From Streptomyces africanus (GTDB taxonomy: Bacteria > Actinomycetota > Actinomycetes > Streptomycetales > Streptomycetaceae), in the NCBI RefSeq assembly GCF_002150735.1, contig NZ_MUKA01000232.1, forward strand, positions 1 to 35,199: 35,199 nucleotides of DNA, given 5' to 3'. Position 1 is the stretch's first letter. Every line of letters starts with the position of its first letter. The notes under the pieces are model-generated. The model was not told the DNA's origin, made no database searches, and was given only the letters and a program-made list of their open reading frames with translations. A program made the position numbers and the translations under genes. Shown here in pieces: positions 13,569 to 20,785 of the stretch.

Positions 13569-14303
13569 ATGATAATTGGTGTTATCGGCACAGGGCCGAT
13601 CGGAACGACGCTGGCGCGCAGGCTCAGCGCCGGCGGACACGACGTTGCGGTGGCCAACTCCCGGGGGCCCGAGACGATCGATGCCGAGGCGCTGGAATTC
13701 GGGGCGCACGCGGTGACCGCGGCCGACGCCGTCCAGGGCAAGGACGTCATCGTTCTGTCCATCCCGTTCGGGCGAATCCCGGCGGTGGCGCCGCTGTTCG
13801 CCTCCGTACCCGGCCAGACCGTAGTCATCGACACCTCCAACTACATGCCCCACCGGGACGGCGCCATCGAAGCGGTGGACAACGGCCAGGTGGAAAGCCT
13901 GTGGGTCACCGAGCAGCTGGGGCGGCCCGTGGTCAAGGCGTGGAACGCCGTGCTGTCACAAACGTTCCAGACCAAGGACGCTCCGGCGGGCACCCCGCAC
14001 CGCATCGCGCTGCCGGTCGCGGCCGATTCCGAACAGGCGCGGCGTGTGGGCATGCGCCTGGTGGACGAAACGGGCTTCGACCCCTTCGACGCCGGCGCTC
14101 TGGCCGACTCTTGGCGCCAGCAGCCGATGACGCCCGCATACTGCACCGAACTGGGCCTGCGGGACCTGGAGAAGGCCCTTAACTCGGCCGACCGGGACGA
14201 GGCCCCGCACAACCGGGACCGCATGATGGAGCGCTACTTGGAGTACACCTCCACGCCCACGCGGGAGCAACTCGTCGAGCTCAACCGCTCCCTCCACCGC
14301 TGA
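13569..14303 (+). CDS. F420H2:NADP-type oxidoreductase (NAD(P)-binding)
   Basis: A 244-aa single-Rossmann enzyme of the pfam NADP-oxidoreductase, coenzyme-F420-dependent family. The dinucleotide fold opens the protein (MIIGVIGTGPIGTTLARRL, residues 1-19), with VANSRGPE as the second strand, which suggests NADP preference because the usual acidic residue is replaced by Asn-Ser-Arg. Further marks are DVIVLSIPFGRIP, VVIDTSNYMPHRDG and VVKAWNAVLSQTF. The last 80 residues are helical and probably form the dimer and substrate cover. Members either shuttle hydride between F420 and NADP or act as F420-independent reductases of small substrates. ATG at 13569 with GAGAGGG upstream. It is monocistronic between two regions of gene debris. 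Confidence 0.85.
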   Translation: MIIGVIGTGPIGTTLARRLSAGGHDVAVANSRGPETIDAEALEFGAHAVTAADAVQGKDVIVLSIPFGRIPAVAPLFASVPGQTVVIDTSNYMPHRDGAIEAVDNGQVESLWVTEQLGRPVVKAWNAVLSQTFQTKDAPAGTPHRIALPVAADSEQARRVGMRLVDETGFDPFDAGALADSWRQQPMTPAYCTELGLRDLEKALNSADRDEAPHNRDRMMERYLEYTSTPTREQLVELNRSLHR

Positions 14304-14514
14304 CACGCCGTGCGCTGCCGCCGGCTTAGTAGGTGTTTTGATCCCTGGCCGTGAGGTGGGTACGGCTGGACGATCTGGCTGTGGGGGCTGAGGGATTGCT
14401 CGGCGGTATTGCCGGGAGTGTGGTCGTGGACGGTGGGGGTGGAGCGGTCGAGGGCGGCGGTGGCTGCCCGGACCGTTGCCGGGTGCGGGCCTGTCGTCAG
14501 CGGCGGGCGTCACG
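14304..14514. other. Gap, nothing recognised
   Basis: GT-rich sequence between the oxidoreductase gene and the IS5-type fragment. An IS end may lie near 14328 (AGGTGTTTTGATCC), but the matching end is not convincing. Confidence 0.3.
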
Positions 14515-14780
14515 GAACCGTGGGAGACGGTCCACGAGTCTTTCTGGAGGTGGAACCGGGCCGGGGTGGTCATCTACATCCGTGATCAGCTCCGGCGCCG
14601 GATCCGTACTGGCAAAGGGCGCTGCCCGCACCCGGTGACGCTGGTCGTGTACTCCCAGTCAGTCAAAGGCGCCTCCACCGTCGGCCGCACAACTGGGCCC
14701 TCATCACCACGATGATCCGGCGGCTCACCCGCAAAGGCCCCCGCACCAACTGGACCGAAAAAAACCGGTCAGCAGGCTAG
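14515..14780 (+). pseudogene. IS5-type transposase with internal deletion and mutated catalytic Asp
   Basis: The first frame reads WETVHESFWRWNRAGVV, then GKGRCPHPVTLVVYSQSVKG and ASTVGR, the region around the first catalytic residue of IS5-type (DDE_Tnp_1) transposases. The canonical V-[DE]-SQSVK motif has Tyr (GTG TAC TCC CAG) instead of Asp. At about 14690 the sequence jumps, in another frame, to NWALITTMIRRLTRKGPR and a stop at 14780, which resembles the extreme C terminus of the same transposase. The central DDE core is missing. The Asp-to-Tyr change is an additional lesion. Confidence 0.65.
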
Positions 14781-14817
14781 CCGCTTGTCGTCCAAGCCAA
14801 AATCAAGGCGACCTCAT

Positions 14818-15684
14818 TCACCGGCCGGCCAGCCCAAGCTGGATGGATGCCGCGTCAACCGTCTGCGCCAGCAGGACTGCGATGGTCATGGGGCCGACCC
14901 CGCCGGGGACCGGCGTGATCAAGCGGGCACGAGTGCGGGCGGTGTCGAAGTCGACGTCGCCGACGTTGCCTGGGTTGTATCCGGCGTCGATCACGACGGC
15001 CCCTGGCTTGACGTCTTCCCCGCGAACAAGACGAGGCCGTCCCACGGCCGCCACAACAACGTCCGCTTCCTGCACGATCGCGGCCAGATCCGTCGTACGG
15101 GAGTGGCAGTAGGTGACAGTGGCGTCCCGGGCGAGCAAGAGCATTCCCACGGGCTTGCCGAGGATCGCACTGCGACCCACGACAACGGCATGCTGACCAG
15201 CAAGATCGACCTCATACTCGTCCAAGAGCCGCATGATCCCGCCCGGGGTGCACGATGCGAATCCGGGCAGTCCGAAGCTCATCGCTCCGAAGGAGCTCAT
15301 CGTGACCCCGTCGACGTCCTTCTCCGGCGCGATGGCCTCGAATGCCGCCCGCTCATCGATGTGCGGGCCTACGGGGTGCTGAAGCAAGATGCCGTGCACT
15401 CCGGCGTCCTGCGAGAGGGACTGGAGGGTCTCCACCAGCTCAGCGGTTGTAGTGGTGGCCGGCAGGCTGACAAGCCGGGACTCGATGCCCGCCTTCGCGC
15501 AACGGGCCCGCTTCATCCGGACGTACGTCACCGAAGCCGGATCCTCACCTACCAGCACCGTTGCGAGGCAAGGCGTCACGCCGACACGCCGCGAAATCTC
15601 TGTCGCCTTGCTTGACGTCTCCTCAACGATGCGTCGGGCAAGGCCAACTCCGTCCATAAGCCGGGCTGTCTGTGTCTGGGACAT
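14818..15684 (-). CDS. folD: Methylene-THF dehydrogenase/methenyl-THF cyclohydrolase
   Basis: A 288-aa FolD enzyme interconverting 5,10-methylene-THF and 10-formyl-THF in one-carbon metabolism, NADP-dependent. Tyr54 and Lys58 in the catalytic TYVRMKRARCAKAG, the substrate loop GILLQHPVGPHI at 98-109, EKDVDGVT at 121-128, CTPGG at 145-149, the dinucleotide segment VVVGRSAILGKPVG at about 167-180 and TPVPGGVGPMT near the C terminus are all present. The substrate loop differs from the usual VQLPLP type and marks a divergent subgroup, suggesting a second, accessory FolD rather than the housekeeping copy. ATG at 15684 with GGAGG 5 nt upstream is better than the upstream ATG at 15729. Its neighbours are transposase and helicase debris, so no operon partner is visible. 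Confidence 0.93.
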   Translation of the reverse strand: MSQTQTARLMDGVGLARRIVEETSSKATEISRRVGVTPCLATVLVGEDPASVTYVRMKRARCAKAGIESRLVSLPATTTTAELVETLQSLSQDAGVHGILLQHPVGPHIDERAAFEAIAPEKDVDGVTMSSFGAMSFGLPGFASCTPGGIMRLLDEYEVDLAGQHAVVVGRSAILGKPVGMLLLARDATVTYCHSRTTDLAAIVQEADVVVAAVGRPRLVRGEDVKPGAVVIDAGYNPGNVGDVDFDTARTRARLITPVPGGVGPMTIAVLLAQTVDAASIQLGLAGR

Positions 15685-15807
15685 GGCCGCCTCCAGGCGT
15701 CGCTCACCACTCGCCCAGGCGCCCGGCATCGACCGATTCGTCAGACCGCTCCCCGGTGGTGCTCCACCTCAGCGCCAGTCACGGCCCACGCACCAATCTA
15801 GTGGATA

Positions 15808-16236
15808 GCTCTTCCGCTGATCAGGAACAGGAAGTTCAAGAACACCTACCGAGGTTCTCCACGCCCACTGGGGCAATGGATCGCCGACGCCCGAAGGTTC
15901 TACGCCAGCAGGGACATGGATGAGGACCGCGTCGCGCAGGTGGAGAAGTTGGGCATGGTGTGGTCGCACTACGACGTCGCGTGGGAGGAAGGCCTGGCTG
16001 CCGCCGTGGGCTGCCGAACACGGGCACCTCGGACCGGGCTGCACCTGGAGGAGGGCGGCGCGCTGCCGACCGAGCCGGGTGACGTCGTACGCCAGGGTGA
16101 GGACCAGCTCACCCGTGTCCAGCAGATGTGCGAACACATCCTCGGGATCACGCCCGCGAGCGAGGACGACAAGCCCAAACCGCTGCGCGGCCGCACATGG
16201 AACCGAGGTGGCGAGTGGCGGGGTGCCGGTTTTTAG
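15808..16236 (+). pseudogene. Helicase-associated (HA) domain protein, fragment
   Basis: A frame without start, open to a TAG at 16234, carries PLGQWIADARRFYASRDM, DRVAQVEKLGMVWSHYDVAW, EEGLAAA, then after a deletion EGGALPTEPGDVVRQGED, QLTRVQQMCEHILGITPASE and DDKPKPLRGRTWN. These are spaced pieces of the helicase-associated repeats found at the C terminus of large Streptomyces DEAD/DEAH-type helicases ('GMVWS--D--WEEGLAAA', 'EHILGI-PA-ED-KPKP'). Internal repeats and the ATPase domains are missing, and the pieces are joined by deletions that kept the frame. Such helicases are frequent at chromosome ends and in mobile regions. Not functional. Confidence 0.68.
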
Positions 16237-16440
16237 AGCCGGGCGGTCGGCCGGAGCCGGGCCGGTCGGGTTTCGGCGCACGGGCCGGACAGGGCAAGTT
16301 CGGGCGGAAGTTCCTGAACCCTCGGCGGGCCCGGCGGGGGTGAACCGCCCGGGCTCGGCCGGCTTCTTCCAGGGGCGGCGAAGGTCCGCGGTCGGCGGCC
16401 GGGCGAGGCGGTGTCAGACGATCAGTCACGAGACACCCGC
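16237..16440. other. Very GC-rich gap with inverted repeats
   Basis: No gene seen. CGGGCGG at 16301-16307 pairs with CCGCCCG at 16345-16351; the stretch may carry a structured 3' end for the converging hydrolase gene. Confidence 0.3.
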
Positions 16441-17307
16441 TCAGTCCAGCACCCGCCCAAGGAAGCCGCGCAGATAACCCGCGACGACGTCCAGGTGGCT
16501 CTCCAGCAGGAAGTGACCGCCGTTGATCAGGTGCACCTCCGCGTCTTTTGCGTCGCGGGCGAAGGCTTGCGCGCCGGCCGGGCCGAAGATTTCGTCATTG
16601 CGGCCCCACACGGCGAGCACCGGCACCTCGCTGGTGCGCAGAAATTCGTGTAGCAGCGGGTAGAGCGGGCGGTTGTTCTGGTAGTCGCGGAACAGCGCCA
16701 GCTGCACCTCGTCGTTGCCCTCGCGGGAGACGAGAGCGAAGTCGTGCTCCCAGGTGTCCGGGCTGACCAGGCTCGGGTCGGGCACGCCGTGCACGTACTG
16801 CCAGCGGATGGCGTCGACGCTCAGCGCCACGCGGACGGCGGGTTCGGTGTCGGGACCGGGGTTCGCCCCGTAGGCCCAGACGTCGGTCCAGAACGACTCG
16901 ACGAAACCGTCCTCGTAGCCGTTGCCGTTCTGGGTGACGACGGCGGAGATCCGTTCGGGGTGCTTGAGCGCGAGGCGCCACCCGATGGGGGCACCGTAGT
17001 CCTGGACGTAGAGGGCGTAGCGGTCCAGGCCCAGCTGGTCGAGCAGTCCGGAGGTGAGTTCGGCGAGGGCGTCGAAAGTGTAGGTGAACTCCCCCACCAG
17101 GGGGGCGTCGGAGTGACCGAAGCCGAGGTGGTCAGGCGCGATGACGTGGTAGTCGTCGGCCAGCAGCGGGATGAGCTCGCGGAACATGAACGAGCTGGTT
17201 GGGTAGCCGTGCAGCAGGACGATCACGGGGGCGTCGGCGGGGCCGGCTTCGCGGTAGAAGATCTCGTAGCCGTCGACGGTGGCGGTCCGGTGGTGTACCG
17301 AGCTCAT
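16441..17307 (-). CDS. Alpha/beta hydrolase, haloalkane dehalogenase/epoxide hydrolase type
   Basis: A 288-aa cytoplasmic hydrolase. The nucleophile is Asp103 in LYVQDYGAPIGW, not Ser, as in haloalkane dehalogenases, fluoroacetate dehalogenases and epoxide hydrolases. Oxyanion segment HGYP at 33-36, a second HxGFGHSD segment at about 60-67, a late acidic position in VWGRNDEIFGPAG and the catalytic His in NGGHFLLE complete the active site. The cap region (about 130-215) is Trp-rich. Substrate is unknown; halogenated, epoxide or ester substrates are possible. ATG with AAAGGGG 6 nt upstream. It is divergent from the CGNR regulator across a 106-bp region containing four GGTTAG-type sites, so it is probably the target of that regulator. 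Confidence 0.9.
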   Translation of the reverse strand: MSSVHHRTATVDGYEIFYREAGPADAPVIVLLHGYPTSSFMFRELIPLLADDYHVIAPDHLGFGHSDAPLVGEFTYTFDALAELTSGLLDQLGLDRYALYVQDYGAPIGWRLALKHPERISAVVTQNGNGYEDGFVESFWTDVWAYGANPGPDTEPAVRVALSVDAIRWQYVHGVPDPSLVSPDTWEHDFALVSREGNDEVQLALFRDYQNNRPLYPLLHEFLRTSEVPVLAVWGRNDEIFGPAGAQAFARDAKDAEVHLINGGHFLLESHLDVVAGYLRGFLGRVLD

Positions 17308-17413
17308 TTCTAACCCCTTTAAATGTTCGATCCGGTTAGTGCCTCGTCATGCAAGCACGGAATGAGCTAACCTGTCAAAGCGCTCGATCTGGTTAGAGAA
17401 GGAACGACACTCG
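17308..17413. promoter_or_regulatory. Divergent promoter with four GGTTAG/CTAACC sites
   Basis: CGATCCGGTTAG at 17328-17339 and CGATCTGGTTAG at 17385-17396 are direct repeats with one mismatch. CTAACCTG at 17367-17374 and CTAACCCC at 17310-17317 are inverted copies of the core. Four copies in 106 bp between a hydrolase and a regulator gene imply an operator array. Confidence 0.6.
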
Positions 17414-17893
17414 ATGGATACGCTGCTGGACCTGCTCAACAGCAGGCCACTGGTCAACGGCGAGGAACAGGACGCGCTCGGCGACCTGGACGGAGGCAGA
17501 CGCTGGGCGCGGGAGCACGGCGGCGACGGCAGCCTCGCGGAACTGGCGTTGCTGCGCGAGACGCGGGACATCCTGCGGGACATAGTGCGCGGAGACAGCT
17601 CGCCCGCCGCGTTGAGCCCGCTGCTCGAAGGCGTCCACCAGATCCCCGAGATCACTTCGGATGGTCTTCAGTGGACACTCAGGACTCCCCCGCACGCCCG
17701 GCTGGCCATCGAGGTGGTTCTCGCCTGGGCCGCCACCGAGAAGCAACTGCCCGGTCGGCTACGCCCCTGCGCCAACGACGAGTGCCAGTTGTTCCTGCTC
17801 GACCGCAGCCGCGCCAACCGCGCCCGCTGGTGCTCGATGGCTGTCTGCGGCAACCGCGAAAAAGCACGCCGCCACTACAAACGCACCCGCTGA
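17414..17893 (+). CDS. ABATE/CGNR zinc-finger regulator
   Basis: A 159-aa protein of the ABATE-CGNR family. The N-terminal three quarters are helical (LLDLLNSRPLVNGEEQDAL, LALLRETRDILRDIVRG), which fits the ABATE domain thought to bind a small ligand. The C-terminal zinc finger reads RPCANDECQLFLLDRSRANR followed by ARWCSMAVCGNREKARRHYK: two Cys pairs, the CGNR signature and a basic tail for DNA contact. ATG at 17414; a moderately good site (AGAAGGAACG) lies upstream. These proteins typically regulate a neighbouring hydrolase or oxidoreductase gene; here the divergent Asp-nucleophile hydrolase is the obvious partner. The gene is shortly followed by a TetR fragment. Confidence 0.88.
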   Translation: MDTLLDLLNSRPLVNGEEQDALGDLDGGRRWAREHGGDGSLAELALLRETRDILRDIVRGDSSPAALSPLLEGVHQIPEITSDGLQWTLRTPPHARLAIEVVLAWAATEKQLPGRLRPCANDECQLFLLDRSRANRARWCSMAVCGNREKARRHYKRTR

Positions 17894-17929
17894 GCTTGTC
17901 CTTGGCCTGGCCTCGAACGATGCCCCGAA

Positions 17930-18045
17930 CGTGATCGCGGCTACGACGTGGGCAAAACGCGCCGCAGCCGCGGGCATCACGGCCCCCGCGCTGTACCGGA
18001 TGTTCGACGACAAGGACGGACTCCTGGCCGAGCGTTCAGTCGCCT
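17930..18045 (+). pseudogene. TetR-family regulator, HTH fragment
   Basis: A frame with no start reads NVIAATTWAKRAAAAGITAP followed by ALYRMFDDKDGLLAE, which is helix 2 to helix 4 of a TetR DNA-binding domain ('A-x-x-AGIT-PALYR-F--KD-LL'). It runs into the 3' end of the converging epoxide hydrolase gene, where it ends. The ligand domain is absent. Confidence 0.65.
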
Positions 18046-18968
18046 TCAGTGATGAAGTCGGCCAGAGCGGTAGCGACGGCGTCAGGTTGTTCGTCCGGGA
18101 TGAAGTGTCCTGCGTCCGGCACGATGATCCCCGTGGTGTTGTCGGCCCACGGCTTGAGGGAAGCCGCCATGTCAGGGATGGAGCCGTGGCTGCCGGCGAT
18201 CCCGAGAACCGGGACCGTCAGGTGCCGTTGTTCAAGGGCCTTGTGGTTCCTTCGCGCCGATTCAGCGGCGTCTCGGTAGTAGGCCAGGCAGGCGCGGAGT
18301 CCGCCGTCAGCGGCGATGGCCGCGGCGTACTGCTCGATCTCGGCGTCGTCGAAGGTGTCGGGGGAGAGAGTTTTAGCCCTCAGGAACCAGCCGACGTACT
18401 CGCGTTCGCGGCCTGAGAGCAGCGTCTCGGGCAGGTCGGGCACGAGATGGAATGCGAAGTGCCACGTCTTCCACGCCACTTCGGGGTCGGTCGGGATGGC
18501 GTCGGGGAGTGTGATGCCCGGGATTCCGGCGTCGAGCAGCGCGACGCCGCGCAGCCGGCTCTCGTACTTCAAGGCGAGGGAGAAAGCGACCCACGCTCCG
18601 ATGTCGTGGGCGACCAGCCAGTATGTCGAAACTCCGAGCGCTCTCACCGTGGCGTGGACGTACGCGGCGACCGTGTGCGTGTCGTAGCCGGCGTCCGGGC
18701 GTTCGGAGTGCCCCTGGCCTGGCAGGTCGATCGCGATGACGTGGAATCGGTCGGCCAGGTGGGGCATCACCTTTCGCCATGCCCACCAGGTCTGCGGGAA
18801 TCCAGCGAGCAGCACGACGGCTGGGCCGTTCGGCTGACCGCCCTCAACCGCATGAAGTCGGATGCCGCCCGCGTCGACCCAGCAGTGGGTGAAGCCGGCC
18901 AGGTCGCGCAGTGGCAAGTCGCGGACGGGGTTGTCGGCGACTCGGGCGGTGATTGCAGGGTGAGTCAT
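18036..18968 (-). CDS. Epoxide hydrolase-like alpha/beta hydrolase
   Basis: A 310-aa enzyme with Asp nucleophile Asp122 in LVAHDIGAWVAFSLAL, preceded by the oxyanion segment LLAGFPQTWWAWRK (about 54-66) and DLPGQGHSERPDAGYDT. The catalytic His is in VPDAGHFIPDEQP near residue 290. The cap holds Trp/Tyr-rich helices (WKTWHFAFHLVPDLPETLL, REREYVGWFL), where epoxide hydrolases keep their two Tyr acids. 'HDIGAW' is typical of the epoxide hydrolase branch, though fluoroacetate dehalogenase is not excluded. ATG at 18968 with GGAGG 6 nt upstream. It is divergent from a TetR regulator, with a perfect 18-bp inverted repeat over its promoter. Confidence 0.92.
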   Translation of the reverse strand: MTHPAITARVADNPVRDLPLRDLAGFTHCWVDAGGIRLHAVEGGQPNGPAVVLLAGFPQTWWAWRKVMPHLADRFHVIAIDLPGQGHSERPDAGYDTHTVAAYVHATVRALGVSTYWLVAHDIGAWVAFSLALKYESRLRGVALLDAGIPGITLPDAIPTDPEVAWKTWHFAFHLVPDLPETLLSGREREYVGWFLRAKTLSPDTFDDAEIEQYAAAIAADGGLRACLAYYRDAAESARRNHKALEQRHLTVPVLGIAGSHGSIPDMAASLKPWADNTTGIIVPDAGHFIPDEQPDAVATALADFITEGD

Positions 18969-19040
18969 GGTTTTCCTCCATCGGTGCTGGGTGTGCTGGT
19001 TCGGCGTGTCGGCCGAGGCGAGACCCGCGACAGGATCTTC

Positions 19041-19096
19041 ACGCTAACCATCTTGGATCGATCGGTCAAAGATGATGCGACCGATCGATCCAAGAT
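19041..19096 (-). promoter_or_regulatory. Promoter of the epoxide hydrolase gene within an 18-bp perfect inverted repeat
   Basis: Arms at 19050-19067 and 19079-19096 are perfectly complementary (18 bp, 11-nt spacer). On the minus strand a -35 TTGACC (19064-19069) and a -10 TAGCGT (19041-19046) are 17 bp apart, so the left arm covers the spacer of this promoter. A bound TetR protein would block it. Confidence 0.7.
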
Positions 19097-19151
19097 GCGA
19101 GTAGGCTCACAGCAGAGACGTTTCAGGGACGTGAAGGAGGAGGTGCACGCC

Positions 19152-19763
19152 GTGTCCGGCCGAAAGCAGTTCGATATCGATGCGGCGCTGGACCAGGCCA
19201 TGCTGGTGTTCTGGCAGCGCGGGTACGCGGACGCCTCACTCGATGCCCTCGGTTCGGCCACCGGCCTCGGCCGCGGCTCCCTCTACGGCGCCTTCGGCAA
19301 CAAGGACGCGCTCTTCGGCAAGTGCCTCGACCGCTACTCGTCGATCTACGGCGCACAGTACGAGCAGGCGCTCGCGGCGCATTCCGGTGATCCGGTGCGC
19401 GCGGTCGAGGCGTTCTTCGAGGTCATCCTGGGCCGTATCGCCGACCCGTCGGTCCCCGTGGGGTGCCTCATCGCCCAGTCCGCCGCGCAGTCCGTGACGC
19501 TGAAGGAGGAGAACAGCGCGCAGGTGCGTGGCCTGCTCGACACACAGCGCCAACGGATACGTGCGGCACTGGCGGACTCCTCGGCCGACAGCCGAACACT
19601 CGACGAGCTCGCGACGTTTGTCGTCGCTGTCAACCAGTCGCTGGCCGTACTGAGCCGGGCCGGCGCCTCGGATGCCGAGCTGCGCTCCGTGGTCCGGCTC
19701 GCCTGCACGACGGTGGCGGACACCCTCTCCCGGGCGGCATCCGAGGACGTCACCCCAAGCTGA
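19152..19763 (+). CDS. TetR-family transcriptional regulator
   Basis: A 203-aa repressor. HTH region at about 8-55: FDIDAALDQAMLVFWQRGY, ASLDALGSATGLGRGSLYGA, FGNKDALFGKCLDRYS. The C-terminal half is helical (AVEAFFEVILGRIADPS, GCLIAQSAAQSVTLKEEN, ELATFVVAVNQSLAVLSRAG), like TetR groups whose ligand domain begins with a conserved Cys-Leu-x-x segment. The start is GTG at 19152 with GGAGG 8 nt upstream; earlier in-frame codons overlap the operator. Divergent from the epoxide hydrolase gene and separated from it by the 18-bp inverted repeat. It very probably represses that gene and itself and is released by a substrate-like compound. Confidence 0.92.
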   Translation: MSGRKQFDIDAALDQAMLVFWQRGYADASLDALGSATGLGRGSLYGAFGNKDALFGKCLDRYSSIYGAQYEQALAAHSGDPVRAVEAFFEVILGRIADPSVPVGCLIAQSAAQSVTLKEENSAQVRGLLDTQRQRIRAALADSSADSRTLDELATFVVAVNQSLAVLSRAGASDAELRSVVRLACTTVADTLSRAASEDVTPS

Positions 19764-19798
19764 CGGGCACCGACTCCGCCAGGCGCCCTGGACCGGCG

Positions 19799-19943
19799 CT
19801 GAGTGTCCTTCACCCTGGCCTCCTTCGCCACGGCCGCCGCCCTCCTTGCGATGTGCCTGGTCATCCAGGCCCACGCCGCGCACCCGATGATGCCGCTGCG
19901 TCTGTGCAAGGACCTTTACCGTTCCGGCACTTACGGCAGTTAC
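19799..19943 (+). pseudogene. MFS exporter fragment
   Basis: About 45 codons: SFTLASFATAAALLAMCLVI, QAHAAHPMMPLRLCKDLYRS, then GTYG. A TM helix followed by 'AHPMMPLRLF-D' marks the loop between TM8 and TM9 of DHA2-type drug exporters. Both sides are missing. 19944-20053 holds nothing recognisable. Confidence 0.6.
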
Positions 19944-20053
19944 CGCAGACCTTCAACGGCGCGAGCATCAAAACCGGCACCGACTCCTACCGCTGCGCCC
20001 GGTCCCGGGCCGAGCCGGACAGGGCCACCCCGACCTGAACAGGGGGCTTGCAG

Positions 20054-20605
20054 TCAGTTCACCAGGGCGCGATGGCGAGCTTCCCGGATGATGCGGTCGG
20101 CGGTCTCCTCGGGAGTGAGGGCGGCGGTGTCGAACCACCAGCCGACATCTCCGAGCTCACGTTTCATCGCGGCGTCGAGATCTTCATAGCCGTCGAAGTC
20201 GAACCGTTCCCGTGGATCACGGAGGGTGTTGCGGTACCGGCAGACCTCGATGCCCGGTGCGAGAACGACGAACAAGACCTGCCGGGCTGGGAGGAGAGAG
20301 ACGAAGAAGTCCAGCTGTTGGCGGCTGGGAATCACCCAGTCGATCACGGGTTTGAAGCCGGCGTCGGAAAAGTTGTTCGCCAGCGTGCACAAATTGCGGT
20401 TGCACAGCTCCACTTGCCGTGCTGCCTCGTCGGCAGGCTCGCCAAGGGCCCAGACACGACCGCTGACGATCAGCCTGCTGATGAAGTCGCCGTCGAGCCG
20501 GGCGGAGCGTGGCAGGCGCTCAGCGACGAGCCTGGTCACCGTCGACTTCCCGGCCCCCGGCATCCCTGTCACGATCAGGCAGTCCGGTTTCTCAGGAGTG
20601 ATCAC
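20054..20605 (-). CDS. P-loop kinase-like protein (zeta-toxin/shikimate kinase fold)
   Basis: A 183-aa AAA_33-type small-molecule kinase. Walker A MPGAGKSTVTRLVAERLPRS follows DCLIVTG at about residue 10. RLDGDFISRLIVSGRVW has the Asp that usually contacts the phosphate acceptor or Mg, and the lid carries RYRNTLRDPRERFDFDG. C-terminal PEETADRIIREA is typical of the family's final helix. Substrate not known; aminoglycoside or chloramphenicol phosphotransferase-like activity is one possibility, nucleotide or sugar kinase another. The GTG at 20605 is preferred: the frame opens to 20692, but those codons are poor in GC3 and include ATA and TTG. It lies 180 bp after the MFS-SDR gene on the same strand, so probably has its own promoter. 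Confidence 0.82.
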   Translation of the reverse strand: MITPEKPDCLIVTGMPGAGKSTVTRLVAERLPRSARLDGDFISRLIVSGRVWALGEPADEAARQVELCNRNLCTLANNFSDAGFKPVIDWVIPSRQQLDFFVSLLPARQVLFVVLAPGIEVCRYRNTLRDPRERFDFDGYEDLDAAMKRELGDVGWWFDTAALTPEETADRIIREARHRALVN

Positions 20606-20785
20606 GCCCGCGATCGTGTCAGCGTGCCAGGTGGTCGGCAATCGTATGGGCCACACGGTCGCTGGAGTGGGAGCGCTCGGGGTTGTGGGCACCTACCCCT
20701 TGTGGCCCTGGTCGGCGCACCTCCCGACGCCAACGGCCAGCCGGTCGGGGTGCCACGAGGGGCAGGCGTGCCGGTCGGCCGCTCT

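Noticed and set aside
14328..14815. Defined IS5 terminal inverted repeats
   Set aside because: AGGTGTTTTGATCC on the left and the sequence near 14800 on the right share only a few bases; too weak to call.
15920..16477. 185-codon ORF across the helicase fragment and GC-rich gap
   Set aside because: It continues helicase homology for only a few residues (AAEHGH) and is otherwise Arg/Ser-rich noise. The helicase frame is the one ending at 16236.
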